Assembly: GCA_964550025.1 (NCBI GenBank)
Contig: CAZJYI010000007.1
Location: 70,757-134,756 of the forward strand
Reading direction: 5' to 3'
Source: CAZJYI01 sp964550025
GTDB lineage: Bacteria > Verrucomicrobiota > Kiritimatiellia > UBA8416 > CAYOBW01
DNA length: 64,000 bases
Position 1 is the first letter of the stretch; each line of letters begins with the position of its first letter. Positions 51,961-60,554 of this stretch are shown here, one piece after another. A model generated the notes under the pieces. The model was not told the origin of the DNA. It ran no database searches and was given only the letters and a program-made list of their open reading frames with translations. A program made the translations under genes and the position numbers.

Positions 51961-53346
51961 CTAAGACCTGCCTGTGAACACGACCTTCCAGGTGCGGCCC
52001 GGTTCGTAGTCGGGCTTCATGACCATGATGAAGTCGTCCGTGACCAGCGGGCGGTATTCCTTGCCGGACAGGACCTGCACATCGCTCAGTCGCTCCGGCA
52101 ACCACAGGCAGAGCGGACAATCGGCGCGGGCCGTCCCCTTGGCTTCCGCGACGTTCACCGTGAGGATGTAGCGGCCCCGTTCTTTGACAAGGGACACCAT
52201 CATGCCCGCGGGGACCTTCGAGACATCAAGTACGGCGCGGTGCGCCGGGTCCCCGTAGAACGCCACGACGTCGCGGTCGAACAACATACCGGAAGCATCG
52301 CGCCCCAGCCTGGCCACGTCGTCCATGGGAATACCGTGACCGTCTTCAGAAACTGTCAGATGCCTGTTCGCAATGTCCGGGTACTTGTCGTGCAGCGTAT
52401 GAATGATGGCCTGGTTGTTGAAGAACCACGCCTCCGCCAGCGAGTAACGGCCGGCGAGGTGCTGCCACAGCTTGAAAGTCCCCCACCCGCCTTTCCCATA
52501 CCAGGTTGGAACCGTGTAACCCACGAACTGGTTGAAGCCGTATCCGCTCAGCAGCGTCGGCGCCATTGTGTCGGGGCGTCTCTTGAAGTTGCCGATCAGG
52601 CAGTTGCCGGCACCCAGGAACACACGGGGATGGTCGTTCGTCGCAATGGGTACGCGCTCGCCCTTGCCGGTCATTCCACACCACACACCGTCCTCGCACA
52701 CGGTGTTGCCCCGGCTGAAACTCATCTCCAGGTTTGTTTCCGTTGCGTGCCCGGAACCCACGACGAGCTCGGGTTTCATCTCCTGAAAGGTGTCCACAAA
52801 CAGCTTGGTGCGATCAACCGAGCCATCGTTGTCACGGATCACACTGCCTTTCGCATCTTTGCGCACAATGTCGCCGCGCCGCGCATCGCTGATGGTCAGA
52901 AGCCGGTCCAACAGACGGTGGTCCATGCCGGTGAGGGTCAGGGCTTTCCGAACGGTCGTCGGCTCCGTGGCCCGGGCCACACGCAAGGCCCCCTCGGGCG
53001 TCCCGGCCGACACAATGCCCCAGATCGTATCTCCATAAGGATCGGGGTCCAACCGTCGCGTCAGGCGGTGCACGGCCGCAACGTACGCACGGCCGATACT
53101 CTCCGGTGGCTCAACAAACGCCGTGTAGCGGGGCCGCAAGCGGGCGAGCGCCTTCCGGCACTCGCTGACGTGCCTCTCGTAGGTAATCACCTCTCCGGCG
53201 TGCTTCTCGACCAGGGCATCCGCAACCGCCTTCCAGGCCGGCCTGGCCAGCGTGGTGCTCCCCAGCACGACCGCGTACGGTTCTTCTCCAACGGCCAGCC
53301 GCGCCAAACAGGTGATGGCGATCAGACAGCAAGACAATGTGCGCAT
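51961..53346 (-). CDS. Exported putative caspase-fold cysteine peptidase (clan CD-like)
   Basis: A 461-residue protein with a signal peptide (1-20). It resembles gingipain/C25-type peptidases in layout: strands AVVLGS and TAFVEP, then His200 in VVGSGHATE and Cys249 in VFLGAGNCLIG, which fit the histidine-cysteine dyad of the caspase fold. The C-terminal 90 residues look like a small beta domain. I do not recognise a named family, so peptidase activity is inferred from the two motifs only. It lies 93 bp downstream of the efflux operon on the same strand. Confidence 0.5.
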   Translation of the reverse strand: MRTLSCCLIAITCLARLAVGEEPYAVVLGSTTLARPAWKAVADALVEKHAGEVITYERHVSECRKALARLRPRYTAFVEPPESIGRAYVAAVHRLTRRLDPDPYGDTIWGIVSAGTPEGALRVARATEPTTVRKALTLTGMDHRLLDRLLTISDARRGDIVRKDAKGSVIRDNDGSVDRTKLFVDTFQEMKPELVVGSGHATETNLEMSFSRGNTVCEDGVWCGMTGKGERVPIATNDHPRVFLGAGNCLIGNFKRRPDTMAPTLLSGYGFNQFVGYTVPTWYGKGGWGTFKLWQHLAGRYSLAEAWFFNNQAIIHTLHDKYPDIANRHLTVSEDGHGIPMDDVARLGRDASGMLFDRDVVAFYGDPAHRAVLDVSKVPAGMMVSLVKERGRYILTVNVAEAKGTARADCPLCLWLPERLSDVQVLSGKEYRPLVTDDFIMVMKPDYEPGRTWKVVFTGRS

Positions 53347-53438
53347 GGCGTTCCTCGCGATAGATGTTACAGGAGGCCCACAAGCGGCCCTAACTACGCT
53401 GCGGGAGGATAGCCGATGCCGGGGCGAAGCGCAACGGG

Positions 53439-54788
53439 CTATTCCGGCGCACGTTGCGTACGCAGTATCGCGCCAAGCCGCTCCAGCTCGATGCGCGCGA
53501 CGGCAAGCTGCCAGTCCGTGTCCAATGCCGCCAGGCGCGCGGCGACGAGCGTGCGGCGCGCCCGCAGTCCTGGAAACGCGTCGGTCTTCCCCAGGCGGGA
53601 ACGCGAATCGGCCAGCCGCCAGCTCTGTTCCGCCTCGGGAATCGTTGTTGTTCTCAGGACATCGAGTTCGGTTTCGAGATCCCTCGCGTCAACCAGCACC
53701 CGCGACAGGTCCGCCGCCACCGACAGCGCCGCAGCGCGCGCCAGCTCGCGAGATGACGCGACGTCGTGCGCGGCGGCACGCGTATCGGCCCGCGTCAGGT
53801 TCCGCAGGGGCAGGTCGATTTCCAGGGCAACGCCAAACTGGTCGCTGCCGGCACCGTCCGCGTCGTACTCGAAGTGCTTGAAGTGGCCGGTCACCCGCGG
53901 ATCTGACCAGCGCCCGGCGCGGGCGGCTCCCAACCGCGCCCGGGCGACGAGAACGGCGGCCCGCACCGTGGCCAGTCTCGGCGAGGCATTCGTCACCGCG
54001 CGGTACAGCGTTGCGTAGTCCGGCAGCACGCGCGGCCCAACCGTCTGCCGTTCCGGCACGAGGCCGGCCGCGCGCTCGACCGGGGATACCCCGAGAGCCG
54101 CGTGGAACCGGCGAACAGCGTCGGCGGTACGGTCGGCGTTCACGGACAACGCGGCCGCGCGTTCCGCTCGGGCCACGGCAAAGCCGGCGGGGAAATCGGA
54201 CGGCTTCCTGCCGGCCGTAACCAGCTCGGTCGCGAGTCCATGCTCCTGCTCGGCCGCTTCGCGGAGCTCCACGAGCAGCGCGCGTCTCTGCACAAGGTAA
54301 CCGTACCGCCCATGCGACTGTTTGACGTCGGCGCGGACAGCAGCCCAGGCCTCGCCAAAACCGGCGTAGCGTTCCACGGCCTCGGCAGCCGCGAGGGCCA
54401 CGCGGGCATCGCGCTTACCCCCGATTTCCAGCGTCTGGAAGACCTCCGTCCGGTAAAACGTCTTGTAGCCGTCCTCGTCGGCCACGTCGACGCGGAGCCG
54501 CGGATTCGGCCAGAGCCGGGCAACGAGCATCCGGTCCCTTCCCGCGGCAAAGGCGGCCCTTGCCGACCTCATGCGGGGGTGCTCGTACCAGGCATGGTAC
54601 AAGGCGTCACGGAGTGCGACCGGACTCCTGATCTCGGGAGTCCAGCCCTCATACACCGCCATGCCATCGGGCATCTCCGGCAATTCCGCGGGCGGTGTAG
54701 CGGCGCGCGGAGCATAGCAGGACGTCGCCGCGCACAGCACGGCAAGCGGGCATCCCGCGCGGACCATCGCTCCCAGGAATCGCTTCAT
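53439..54788 (-). CDS. TolC/CusC-family outer membrane lipoprotein of the efflux operon
   Basis: A 449-residue outer membrane factor. The signal ends ATSC, a weak lipobox (Cys24). The body is two repeats of coiled-coil hairpins (ALRDALYHAWYEHPRMRSARA; a later repeat around ATVRAAVLVARARLGAARAG). The EIGGKRDARVALA segment is typical of the CusC/CzcC branch. As the last gene of the operon after HlyD, ATPase and two permeases, it would form the outer membrane duct of a tripartite ABC pump. It starts 13 bp after the second permease. Confidence 0.85.
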   Translation of the reverse strand: MKRFLGAMVRAGCPLAVLCAATSCYAPRAATPPAELPEMPDGMAVYEGWTPEIRSPVALRDALYHAWYEHPRMRSARAAFAAGRDRMLVARLWPNPRLRVDVADEDGYKTFYRTEVFQTLEIGGKRDARVALAAAEAVERYAGFGEAWAAVRADVKQSHGRYGYLVQRRALLVELREAAEQEHGLATELVTAGRKPSDFPAGFAVARAERAAALSVNADRTADAVRRFHAALGVSPVERAAGLVPERQTVGPRVLPDYATLYRAVTNASPRLATVRAAVLVARARLGAARAGRWSDPRVTGHFKHFEYDADGAGSDQFGVALEIDLPLRNLTRADTRAAAHDVASSRELARAAALSVAADLSRVLVDARDLETELDVLRTTTIPEAEQSWRLADSRSRLGKTDAFPGLRARRTLVAARLAALDTDWQLAVARIELERLGAILRTQRAPE

Positions 54789-54801
54789 CGCCTGTTTCTT
54801 C

Positions 54802-55974
54802 CTACCTGTACCTCAGGGCCTCGACGACGGACATTCGCATGAGCCTGGAAAGCGGCAGCAGGGCCCCCAGCACACCGATCAGGACCGAAAGTGCCAGACC
54901 TCCGGCCACCACGGGCATGCCGACCCGCAGGAAGAAGGCCCCCTGCGACGTGCGGATCGGGAGGTCATGCAGCACGAACCCCAGGAGGACGCCCGCGGCG
55001 CCGCCCGCGATCGAAATCAACAGCGACTCGATGGCCAGCGACAGGGAAACGTCCGCCCGGCTGAAGCCGAGCACTCGCTGCGTTGCCGTCTCGCGGGCGC
55101 GCGTCACCACCGTCGTGTACATCGTGTTGACACCGATCAGCAGTCCGGCTACTGCCACCGCGGCCACCATGATGGTCGCCAACCAGTACACCCAGTTCAG
55201 CGTTCCGGTGAACTCCCGGTAGTAGTCGTTTTCCGACCACCCCTTGAAGTAGCGTGACAGCGCACCCGCCTCTTCGAACTCCTTCAGCGCGCTCTGCGCC
55301 CGGCCGGGGTCTTCGAAGCGGATCGCCGCGAACGTGCTCGTGCGGCGCCGCAGCGCCGTCATCAGGTCGGGCGAACGGACCCAGAGCTCCGATTCGACGA
55401 GTGCGCCCCCCGCCTCGAAGAGCCCGCATATCGTCCACGTTTCGCCCTCGAAGTCGACCGTCCGCCCCACCTGGATCTCCTCGCGCGGCACGCCCAGTTT
55501 CACGAAGGCGGTCGTCCCGGCCATGACCTGCTGTTCGTCCTCGGGAAAATGCCCGTCGACCAGGTTGATGCGGCGGTGCACATCCAGGGCAATCGTCTCG
55601 ACACCACGCACGTAGAGGAGGGCGCGCTTGCCGTCCGCGGGGCGAATATCAGGCATATCCACCCAGCACATGTGCATTATCTCCTCGGAGATCAGCAGTT
55701 CGTCGGAGGGGGTGCGCGCCACGCCGGGCAGGGCGTACAGGTGCGTGAGCTCGTCGGCCTCCAGGCTGCTGAACATGATATTCTGTCCCTTGCGGCTGAT
55801 CAGCAGGATGTTCTCCGGCTCGCCCGTCTCCCCCAGGCGTTCCCTCATTCCCATCGCCAGCGACAACATGATAACGGCGGAGAACACGACGACGCCGATC
55901 CCCCCGGCCGTCATGGCTGAACGCCACGGGCGACGGCAGGCGTTGCGGACGGTGTGTGAGAGGGGCAGGCGCAT
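54802..55974 (-). CDS. FtsX-like ABC transporter permease (second subunit)
   Basis: A 390-residue permease: one N-terminal membrane helix (about 22-44), an extracytoplasmic MacB-like domain (about 45-255) and three C-terminal helices (about 265-385) with the NTMYTTVVTRARETATQRVLGFS segment of FtsX permeases. It does not carry the cysteine region seen in its neighbour. With the first permease it would form the heterodimeric membrane part of a MacB/LolCE-type mechanotransmitting transporter. Three bases separate it from the upstream permease gene. Confidence 0.9.
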   Translation of the reverse strand: MRLPLSHTVRNACRRPWRSAMTAGGIGVVVFSAVIMLSLAMGMRERLGETGEPENILLISRKGQNIMFSSLEADELTHLYALPGVARTPSDELLISEEIMHMCWVDMPDIRPADGKRALLYVRGVETIALDVHRRINLVDGHFPEDEQQVMAGTTAFVKLGVPREEIQVGRTVDFEGETWTICGLFEAGGALVESELWVRSPDLMTALRRRTSTFAAIRFEDPGRAQSALKEFEEAGALSRYFKGWSENDYYREFTGTLNWVYWLATIMVAAVAVAGLLIGVNTMYTTVVTRARETATQRVLGFSRADVSLSLAIESLLISIAGGAAGVLLGFVLHDLPIRTSQGAFFLRVGMPVVAGGLALSVLIGVLGALLPLSRLMRMSVVEALRYR

Positions 55975-55977
55975 GCC

Positions 55978-57126
55978 TCAGTCATCCCTCCTGATGGCCG
56001 TCACCGGGTCTACGCGCGACGCCCGCCAGGCCGGGATCGCGCACCCGAGAAGCGCGGCAGACACGACGGCGCCCAGGCTCTGCGACCAGACGCCGGGGCC
56101 GGCGGCAAAGACTACCGTGATGGAACAGGTCGAGATCGTCTTGATGAGGTTGAACGACGTGAGAAGCTGGACCAGCCCGCAGCCGGCCAGGCCACCGACG
56201 AACGCCTGAACAACGCCCTCCCCCAGGACCATCGCCATAATGGCGGACCGTTTGTACCCCAGCGTCCGCAGGACGCCAAACTCGGCCGACCGGTCACGCG
56301 TGCTCATCGATATGGCGTTGCCGATCGCGATCAGCACGACCACGATCGTAACCAGGCACACGACCTGGCTGACGGCAGCCAGGTCGGCCAGGTTGTCCAG
56401 CACGACCCCCAGGTGGGCCTCCTCGAGCTGGGTCGTCGTGTCCACGGTGAGCGGCAGGGCATCGATGGCATCGGCCGCCGCGTCGGCGTCGGCCCCCTCC
56501 GCGAGCTTGACCAGGACGTGATTCGAGATGCCCTGTTCGTCCGTCGCCTCCTGGACGAAGCGCCGCCCCGCGTAGATGAGGAAATCGTCCGCCGTCCCGT
56601 GGGTTGTGAAGACGCCACAGACGGTCAGGCTGACGCCGCCCAGTTCCTCGATCGTCACCTGCTCGCCCTTCTTCCAGCCGTAGCGCGTGGCGATGCGGTT
56701 TCCCACCAGCGCCCCGTGCTTGGTCGCGCGGAACGCGGCCAGCGCGGCCGGAGCGACGTCAAACGCCTTGAAGCGCGGCAGCAGCCCCTTGTCGACGCCA
56801 TGCATCGCCACCATATCCGCGGCCGACCCGCAGGCGGTCATCATCAGCTTGACCGGCATGGCCTCCGCAACCTGCGGAAGCGCCCGGATCTGCCCGACCT
56901 CGGGGTCGGGGATCCGGCTCGACGTGGGTCAGTAGCGGTCCTTTTGCTTGACGATCAGGGTGTTGCTGCCGGCCGTCTGGCGGAGCATGTTATCGAGGCT
57001 GTGGTCGGCCGCCAGAAAGAAACTGGCGATCGCCCCCGCCACGAAACAACCGACGACCGTGGCGGCCAACCGTGTCCGCGAACGAAACAGGTTCTTCAAC
57101 AAGTAGGGTATGAGACGCAGGAACAC
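55978..57126 (-). CDS. FtsX-like ABC permease with in-frame UGA at codon 66: candidate selenoprotein, or nonsense pseudogene
   Basis: Read through one TGA (56931-56929), this frame gives a 382-residue permease: N-terminal helix (about 19-40), extracytoplasmic domain (about 42-230), then three helices (VVCLVTIVVVLIAIG, the FVGGLAGCG region, VVSAALLGCAIPAW), the same size and layout as its partner. Both halves are in the same frame, so no indel is needed. The stop falls in KDRY-UGA-PTSSRIP. From memory, homologues of this permease type have Cys there (R-[FY]-C-P-x-[TS]-S), and a second cysteine follows in MMTACG, as here. A 14-bp hairpin lies 11 nt downstream of the UGA. If UGA is a true stop, the products are a 65-residue fragment and a headless 293-residue permease from ATG 56859, and the pump would be dead although every other gene is intact. 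Confidence 0.7.
56884..56917 (-). promoter_or_regulatory. Candidate bacterial SECIS hairpin after an in-frame UGA
   Basis: On the coding strand CCGGATC (56917-56911) pairs with GATCCGG (56890-56884), and CCCGACC (56910-56904) with GGTCGGG (56899-56893), with a 2-nt bulge on the 3' side and a CCGA loop: 14 base pairs. The loop begins 25 nt after the UGA. Known bacterial SECIS elements sit immediately downstream of UGA with a small G-containing loop at about 16-37 nt. Confidence 0.5.
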
Positions 57127-57221
57127 GCGCTTTCCTTTCTCTCTGTGCCGTCGTACCGGGAGCGCGAAACTGATCAGTGTGTGAAACGGGACGGCCGATC
57201 ACGGATCACTGCTCCCAGGCC

Positions 57222-57266
57222 ACTGATAACCGATAACTGATCACTGACAACTGATCACTGACAACC
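57222..57266. repeat. 7-bp tandem array (ACTGATA type)
   Basis: Six heptamers (ACTGATA, ACCGATA, ACTGATC, ACTGACA and so on) between the ATPase and first permease genes. They run into the ATPase stop; the last two codons of the ATPase read CAG-TGA within the repeat. Confidence 0.75.
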
Positions 57267-57959
57267 ACTCCCGTCCTTTCGTATCCGCCCTTTCTCCAGA
57301 TGCACGGTCCGCGCGGCAAACTTCGCGGCGGCGGCATCATGGGTCACCATCATGATGGTTTTCTCGAATTCACGGTTAAGTCGCGACACCAGGTTCATGA
57401 TCTGCTCTTCCGACTCGGCGTCGAGGTTCCCCGTCGGCTCGTCGGCGACCAGCAGCCGCGCGTCCGTCACGATCGCCCTGGCGATAGCAACGCGCTGTTG
57501 CTGCCCCCCCGAGAGCTCGTTCGGCTTGTGCGCAATGCGGTCGGTGATCCCCGCGGCCTCCAGTGCGGCCATCACGTGGTCGTGCCGTTCCGCACGGCTC
57601 ATGGGCAGAAGCAGCAGGGGCAGTTCCACGTTCTCGTACGCGCTCAACACCGGCATCAGGTTGTAGAACTGGAAGATGTAGCCGATATTCCGGGTGCGCC
57701 ACTCCGTGCGCTGCCCGTCGCTCATGGCGGCGAGATCCGCCCCCCCGACGCGTACACGGCCGGAGGTCGCATCGTCGATGCCCGCCACGATATTCAGCAG
57801 CGTGGTCTTGCCGGAGCCCGACGGCCCCATCAGGGCCACGAACTCGCCCTGCTCGACACGCAGGCCCACCTTGTCGAGCGCACAGACGCGCGTCTCCCCG
57901 CTACCGTACACTTTCTCGAGAGCGCTCACCTCCACGTGTGCTTCATCGCCTGGCATCAT
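57255..57959 (-). CDS. ABC transporter ATP-binding protein (MacB/LolD type)
   Basis: A 234-residue ATPase with all motifs: Walker A GPSGSGKTT, Q-loop in YIFQFYNLMP, signature LSGGQQQRVAIARA, Walker B LLVADEPTGNLD and the switch histidine in MMVTHD. This is the LolD/MacB/FtsE subfamily that drives FtsX-type permeases. ATGA overlap with the upstream HlyD-type gene. The downstream permease begins 128 bp after its stop, with a heptamer array in the gap. Confidence 0.95.
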   Translation of the reverse strand: MMPGDEAHVEVSALEKVYGSGETRVCALDKVGLRVEQGEFVALMGPSGSGKTTLLNIVAGIDDATSGRVRVGGADLAAMSDGQRTEWRTRNIGYIFQFYNLMPVLSAYENVELPLLLLPMSRAERHDHVMAALEAAGITDRIAHKPNELSGGQQQRVAIARAIVTDARLLVADEPTGNLDAESEEQIMNLVSRLNREFEKTIMMVTHDAAAAKFAARTVHLEKGRIRKDGSGCQ

Positions 57960-59266
57960 TTCACCCTCACCGGCTGTCCCTCGCGCAGCCCTGTCGCGTC
58001 CAGGATCACGCGCTGTCCGAGATGCAGCCCCTGGACGACCTCCACCATGCCCTCGCGTTCGCCGCCGAGGCGGACTTCGCAGCCGGTGGCCACGCCGCGC
58101 TGCACGATGTAAACATACGCGGCGGCGCCGTCGGCAACGACCGCCGTCCGGGGCACGAGGATCAGTTTGCCGCTGTCTTCAGCGGAAACGTCCTCGTCCA
58201 GGAACGTCACACGCGCCACCATTTCGGGAAAGAGCATCAAGTCCGGGTCCTCAATGGCCACGCGAACGGAAATCGTATTCTTGGCAAGGTCCGCCAACGG
58301 CTCGACGCGAAGTACGCGACCGCTGTAACGACGCGAGGGATCCGCTTCGGTAACGATGCGCACGGGTGTTCCCTTTCGAATGCCTTTGATCCTGGCCTGG
58401 TCAACGTCCACGCGAACCTGGACGTTGGTGGGATCGTACAGGGAAACAATGTCACCGCCGGGACCCGGCGCAACGCGCGCGCCGGTCGGGTGATGGACTT
58501 TGAGAACACGAAGTTCCGGGAGATCGGCCGGGCTACGCAGGGTACAGTACTCCAGGTCCCTTTCGGCCTGCTCCCGAACAACGCGCGCCTCCTTCAACGC
58601 CGCTTCAGCCGCCGCCACATCCTCGGCGCGATACCCGGCCCGGAGCTTCTCCAGCTCCGCCCGTGCCCGGGCAAGGCGCGCGGTCTTGACCTTCATGTCG
58701 GCGGCCTCCCGCTCGATCTGCTCGAGCGGGACGGCACCTTCGGGAAGCCCGCGGCTGCGTTCCAGCGTGGCACGGGCAAACCCAAGCGCCTCCGTGAGGT
58801 CGGCCACGCCGGCCTCGGCGGCGCGCACGTCCTCCTCGCGGTAGCCTGCCGACAGGCGAGCGAACTCGGCCGCCGCCTGTTCTTCTTTGGCCCGGGCCAA
58901 TGCCAGACGCGTCGCGACATCGACGGAGTAGAGCTCGGCCAGCATCGCCCCGGGGGCAACTACGTCGCCTTCCCTCACGTGCAGCCGCTCCAGCGTCTCA
59001 GCGATCCTGGTGCTGACCACGACCGGATGCAGAGGGGCGGCCACTTCGATCCAGCCGCCCGCCGTGAAGCGAGTCGCCGCGTCGTTCCCGTACGGTCGGG
59101 CGACCATCGTGTCGACGACCAGGGCGTTCGTCCCGCCCCCGCCCCACAGGCGGGACAGCAGAACGCCCAGGCCGAGACACAGCAGGCCGACCGCCGGCGT
59201 CGCGTAGCCGATGCCGCGCCTTGCCGGCCCGTCGTCGTGGCGGATTCGCAGTCGTTTCAGATCCAT
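57956..59266 (-). CDS. HlyD-type periplasmic adaptor of the efflux operon
   Basis: A 436-residue membrane fusion protein. One N-terminal membrane helix (about 20-40), beta-barrel/lipoyl half-motif (GGWIEVAAPLHPVVVSTRIAE), a long alpha-helical hairpin (about 115-225), second lipoyl half, then beta-barrel and membrane-proximal domains (YSGRVLRVEPLAD, VPRTAVVADGAAAYVYIV). It would couple the FtsX-like permease pair to the TolC-type channel. First gene of the operon. The start at 59266 is not preceded by a strong ribosome site; an in-frame ATG at 59296 is possible. Confidence 0.9.
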   Translation of the reverse strand: MDLKRLRIRHDDGPARRGIGYATPAVGLLCLGLGVLLSRLWGGGGTNALVVDTMVARPYGNDAATRFTAGGWIEVAAPLHPVVVSTRIAETLERLHVREGDVVAPGAMLAELYSVDVATRLALARAKEEQAAAEFARLSAGYREEDVRAAEAGVADLTEALGFARATLERSRGLPEGAVPLEQIEREAADMKVKTARLARARAELEKLRAGYRAEDVAAAEAALKEARVVREQAERDLEYCTLRSPADLPELRVLKVHHPTGARVAPGPGGDIVSLYDPTNVQVRVDVDQARIKGIRKGTPVRIVTEADPSRRYSGRVLRVEPLADLAKNTISVRVAIEDPDLMLFPEMVARVTFLDEDVSAEDSGKLILVPRTAVVADGAAAYVYIVQRGVATGCEVRLGGEREGMVEVVQGLHLGQRVILDATGLREGQPVRVK

Positions 59267-59437
59267 AGCGCATTTCCGTTCGGTCACCCAAAACACGTGG
59301 AATACTACCCTGTGCCGGGACGCTAATCAAGCTGACCTGCAATTAGTTCCCTCGCGAACTCCGGGACCCGGCCATGGCGCAAAGACGTGCGCCTTTCTTT
59401 GTTGCGACCCCATTCCCCGTCATCTAACCTGCCGGCT

Positions 59438-60454
59438 ATGTTCCCACCATGGTCACAGCTGACTACCCGCGTACGTCGAGCGGTCCGGCACTTCGTCGCC
59501 GAGGCCGCGAAGACGAGTTGGGAGCTGTTCAAAATCATCATCCCGATCAGCATTGCCACGAAGATCCTGCAGGATCTCGGCATGATCGATCATGTCGGCG
59601 TCGCGCTGGCCCCCGTCATGAAGCTGATGGGGCTGCCCGGAGAGATGGGGCTGGTCTGGGCCACGGCTATGATAACCAACATCTACGGGGGCCTGGCGGT
59701 CTTTGCGGCCGTGGCGCCGCAACTCAGCCTGACGGCGGCACAGGCCACGGTCATCAGCGCCGTCCTGCTGGTCGCCCACACCATGCCCGTAGAACTGCGC
59801 GTGGCCCAGAAGGCCGGCGCGCGCATGCTGCCGATGGCCCTGCTGCGCATCCTCGGGGCCCTGGTGCTCGGCATCGCCCTGCACCACGCGTACACTCTCA
59901 CCGGCTACCTGCAGCATCCCGCCACGATCATCCTGCGCGTACCGGCAACGGACACCGGGTGGGGAACCTGGGCCCTGGGCGCGGGGCGCAACCTGCTCAT
60001 TATGTTCTCCGTCATCCTGACGCTGCTGGTCCTGATGAAGGTCCTCGAGAAGCTGGGAATCACGCATGTGATGACGCGCCTCCTGGAACCGGTACTGGAG
60101 AAGCTCGGCATGACCCAGAATGCGGCGCCGTTGGCCATCATCGGCATCACGCTCGGACTGAGCTACGGCGGGGGCCTGATCATCCGCGAGGCACAGGCCG
60201 GGCATCTCGGCAAGCGCGACATCTTCTTCTCGATGGCGGCCATGAGCCTCTGCCACGCCCTCATCGAAGACACCTTCCTGATGATGACCATCGGCGGCCA
60301 TGTCTCCGGCATCCTGTGGGCCAGACTGCTCTTCACCCTCCTCGCCCTCGCCGCCATCGTGCGGCTGACCGCGCGCTTGAGCGACCCGGCGTTTGCGAGG
60401 TGGTTGACGGTGGGAGAAGCCGCCCCACAGTCATCAGTGATCAGTCATCAGTGA
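59438..60454 (+). CDS. Nucleoside-recognition/gate-domain membrane protein
   Basis: A 338-residue integral membrane protein with about eight hydrophobic segments and two gate-type domains (nucleoside recognition / SpmA-SpmB/YjiH-like). The first runs from FKIIIPISIATKILQDLG and the second from VLMKVLEKLGITHVMTRLLEP, an internal repeat typical of the fold. The transported or sensed solute is unknown. The last residues, SSVISHQ, and the stop codon are encoded by the heptamer array at 60430, so the natural C-terminus may have been replaced. Confidence 0.75.
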   Translation: MFPPWSQLTTRVRRAVRHFVAEAAKTSWELFKIIIPISIATKILQDLGMIDHVGVALAPVMKLMGLPGEMGLVWATAMITNIYGGLAVFAAVAPQLSLTAAQATVISAVLLVAHTMPVELRVAQKAGARMLPMALLRILGALVLGIALHHAYTLTGYLQHPATIILRVPATDTGWGTWALGAGRNLLIMFSVILTLLVLMKVLEKLGITHVMTRLLEPVLEKLGMTQNAAPLAIIGITLGLSYGGGLIIREAQAGHLGKRDIFFSMAAMSLCHALIEDTFLMMTIGGHVSGILWARLLFTLLALAAIVRLTARLSDPAFARWLTVGEAAPQSSVISHQ

Positions 60455-60554
60455 TCGGTTATCAGTTATTGGTTATCAGTTATTGGTGATCAGTTATTGG
60501 TGATCGGTTATCGGCGTGCCACAGAGGCCACGCTGATCACTGGTCACTGACGAC
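60430..60554. repeat. Long 7-bp tandem array with an inverted arm
   Basis: About twelve heptamers (TCATCAG, TGATCAG, TTATCAG, TTATTGG, TGATCGG types) to about 60513, then a unique spacer, then oppositely oriented units (CTGATCA, CTGGTCA) to the stop region of the tricorn-like gene. It lies between two convergent gene ends and provides the stop codon of the upstream gene. Confidence 0.75.

Noticed and set aside
55978..57126. Frameshifted permease pseudogene
   Set aside because: Both halves are in the same frame with a single TGA between, so no indel is involved; a nonsense mutation remains possible and is listed as the main alternative to Sec.
60430..60554. CRISPR array
   Set aside because: Units are contiguous 7-bp repeats without unique spacers and no cas genes are present.
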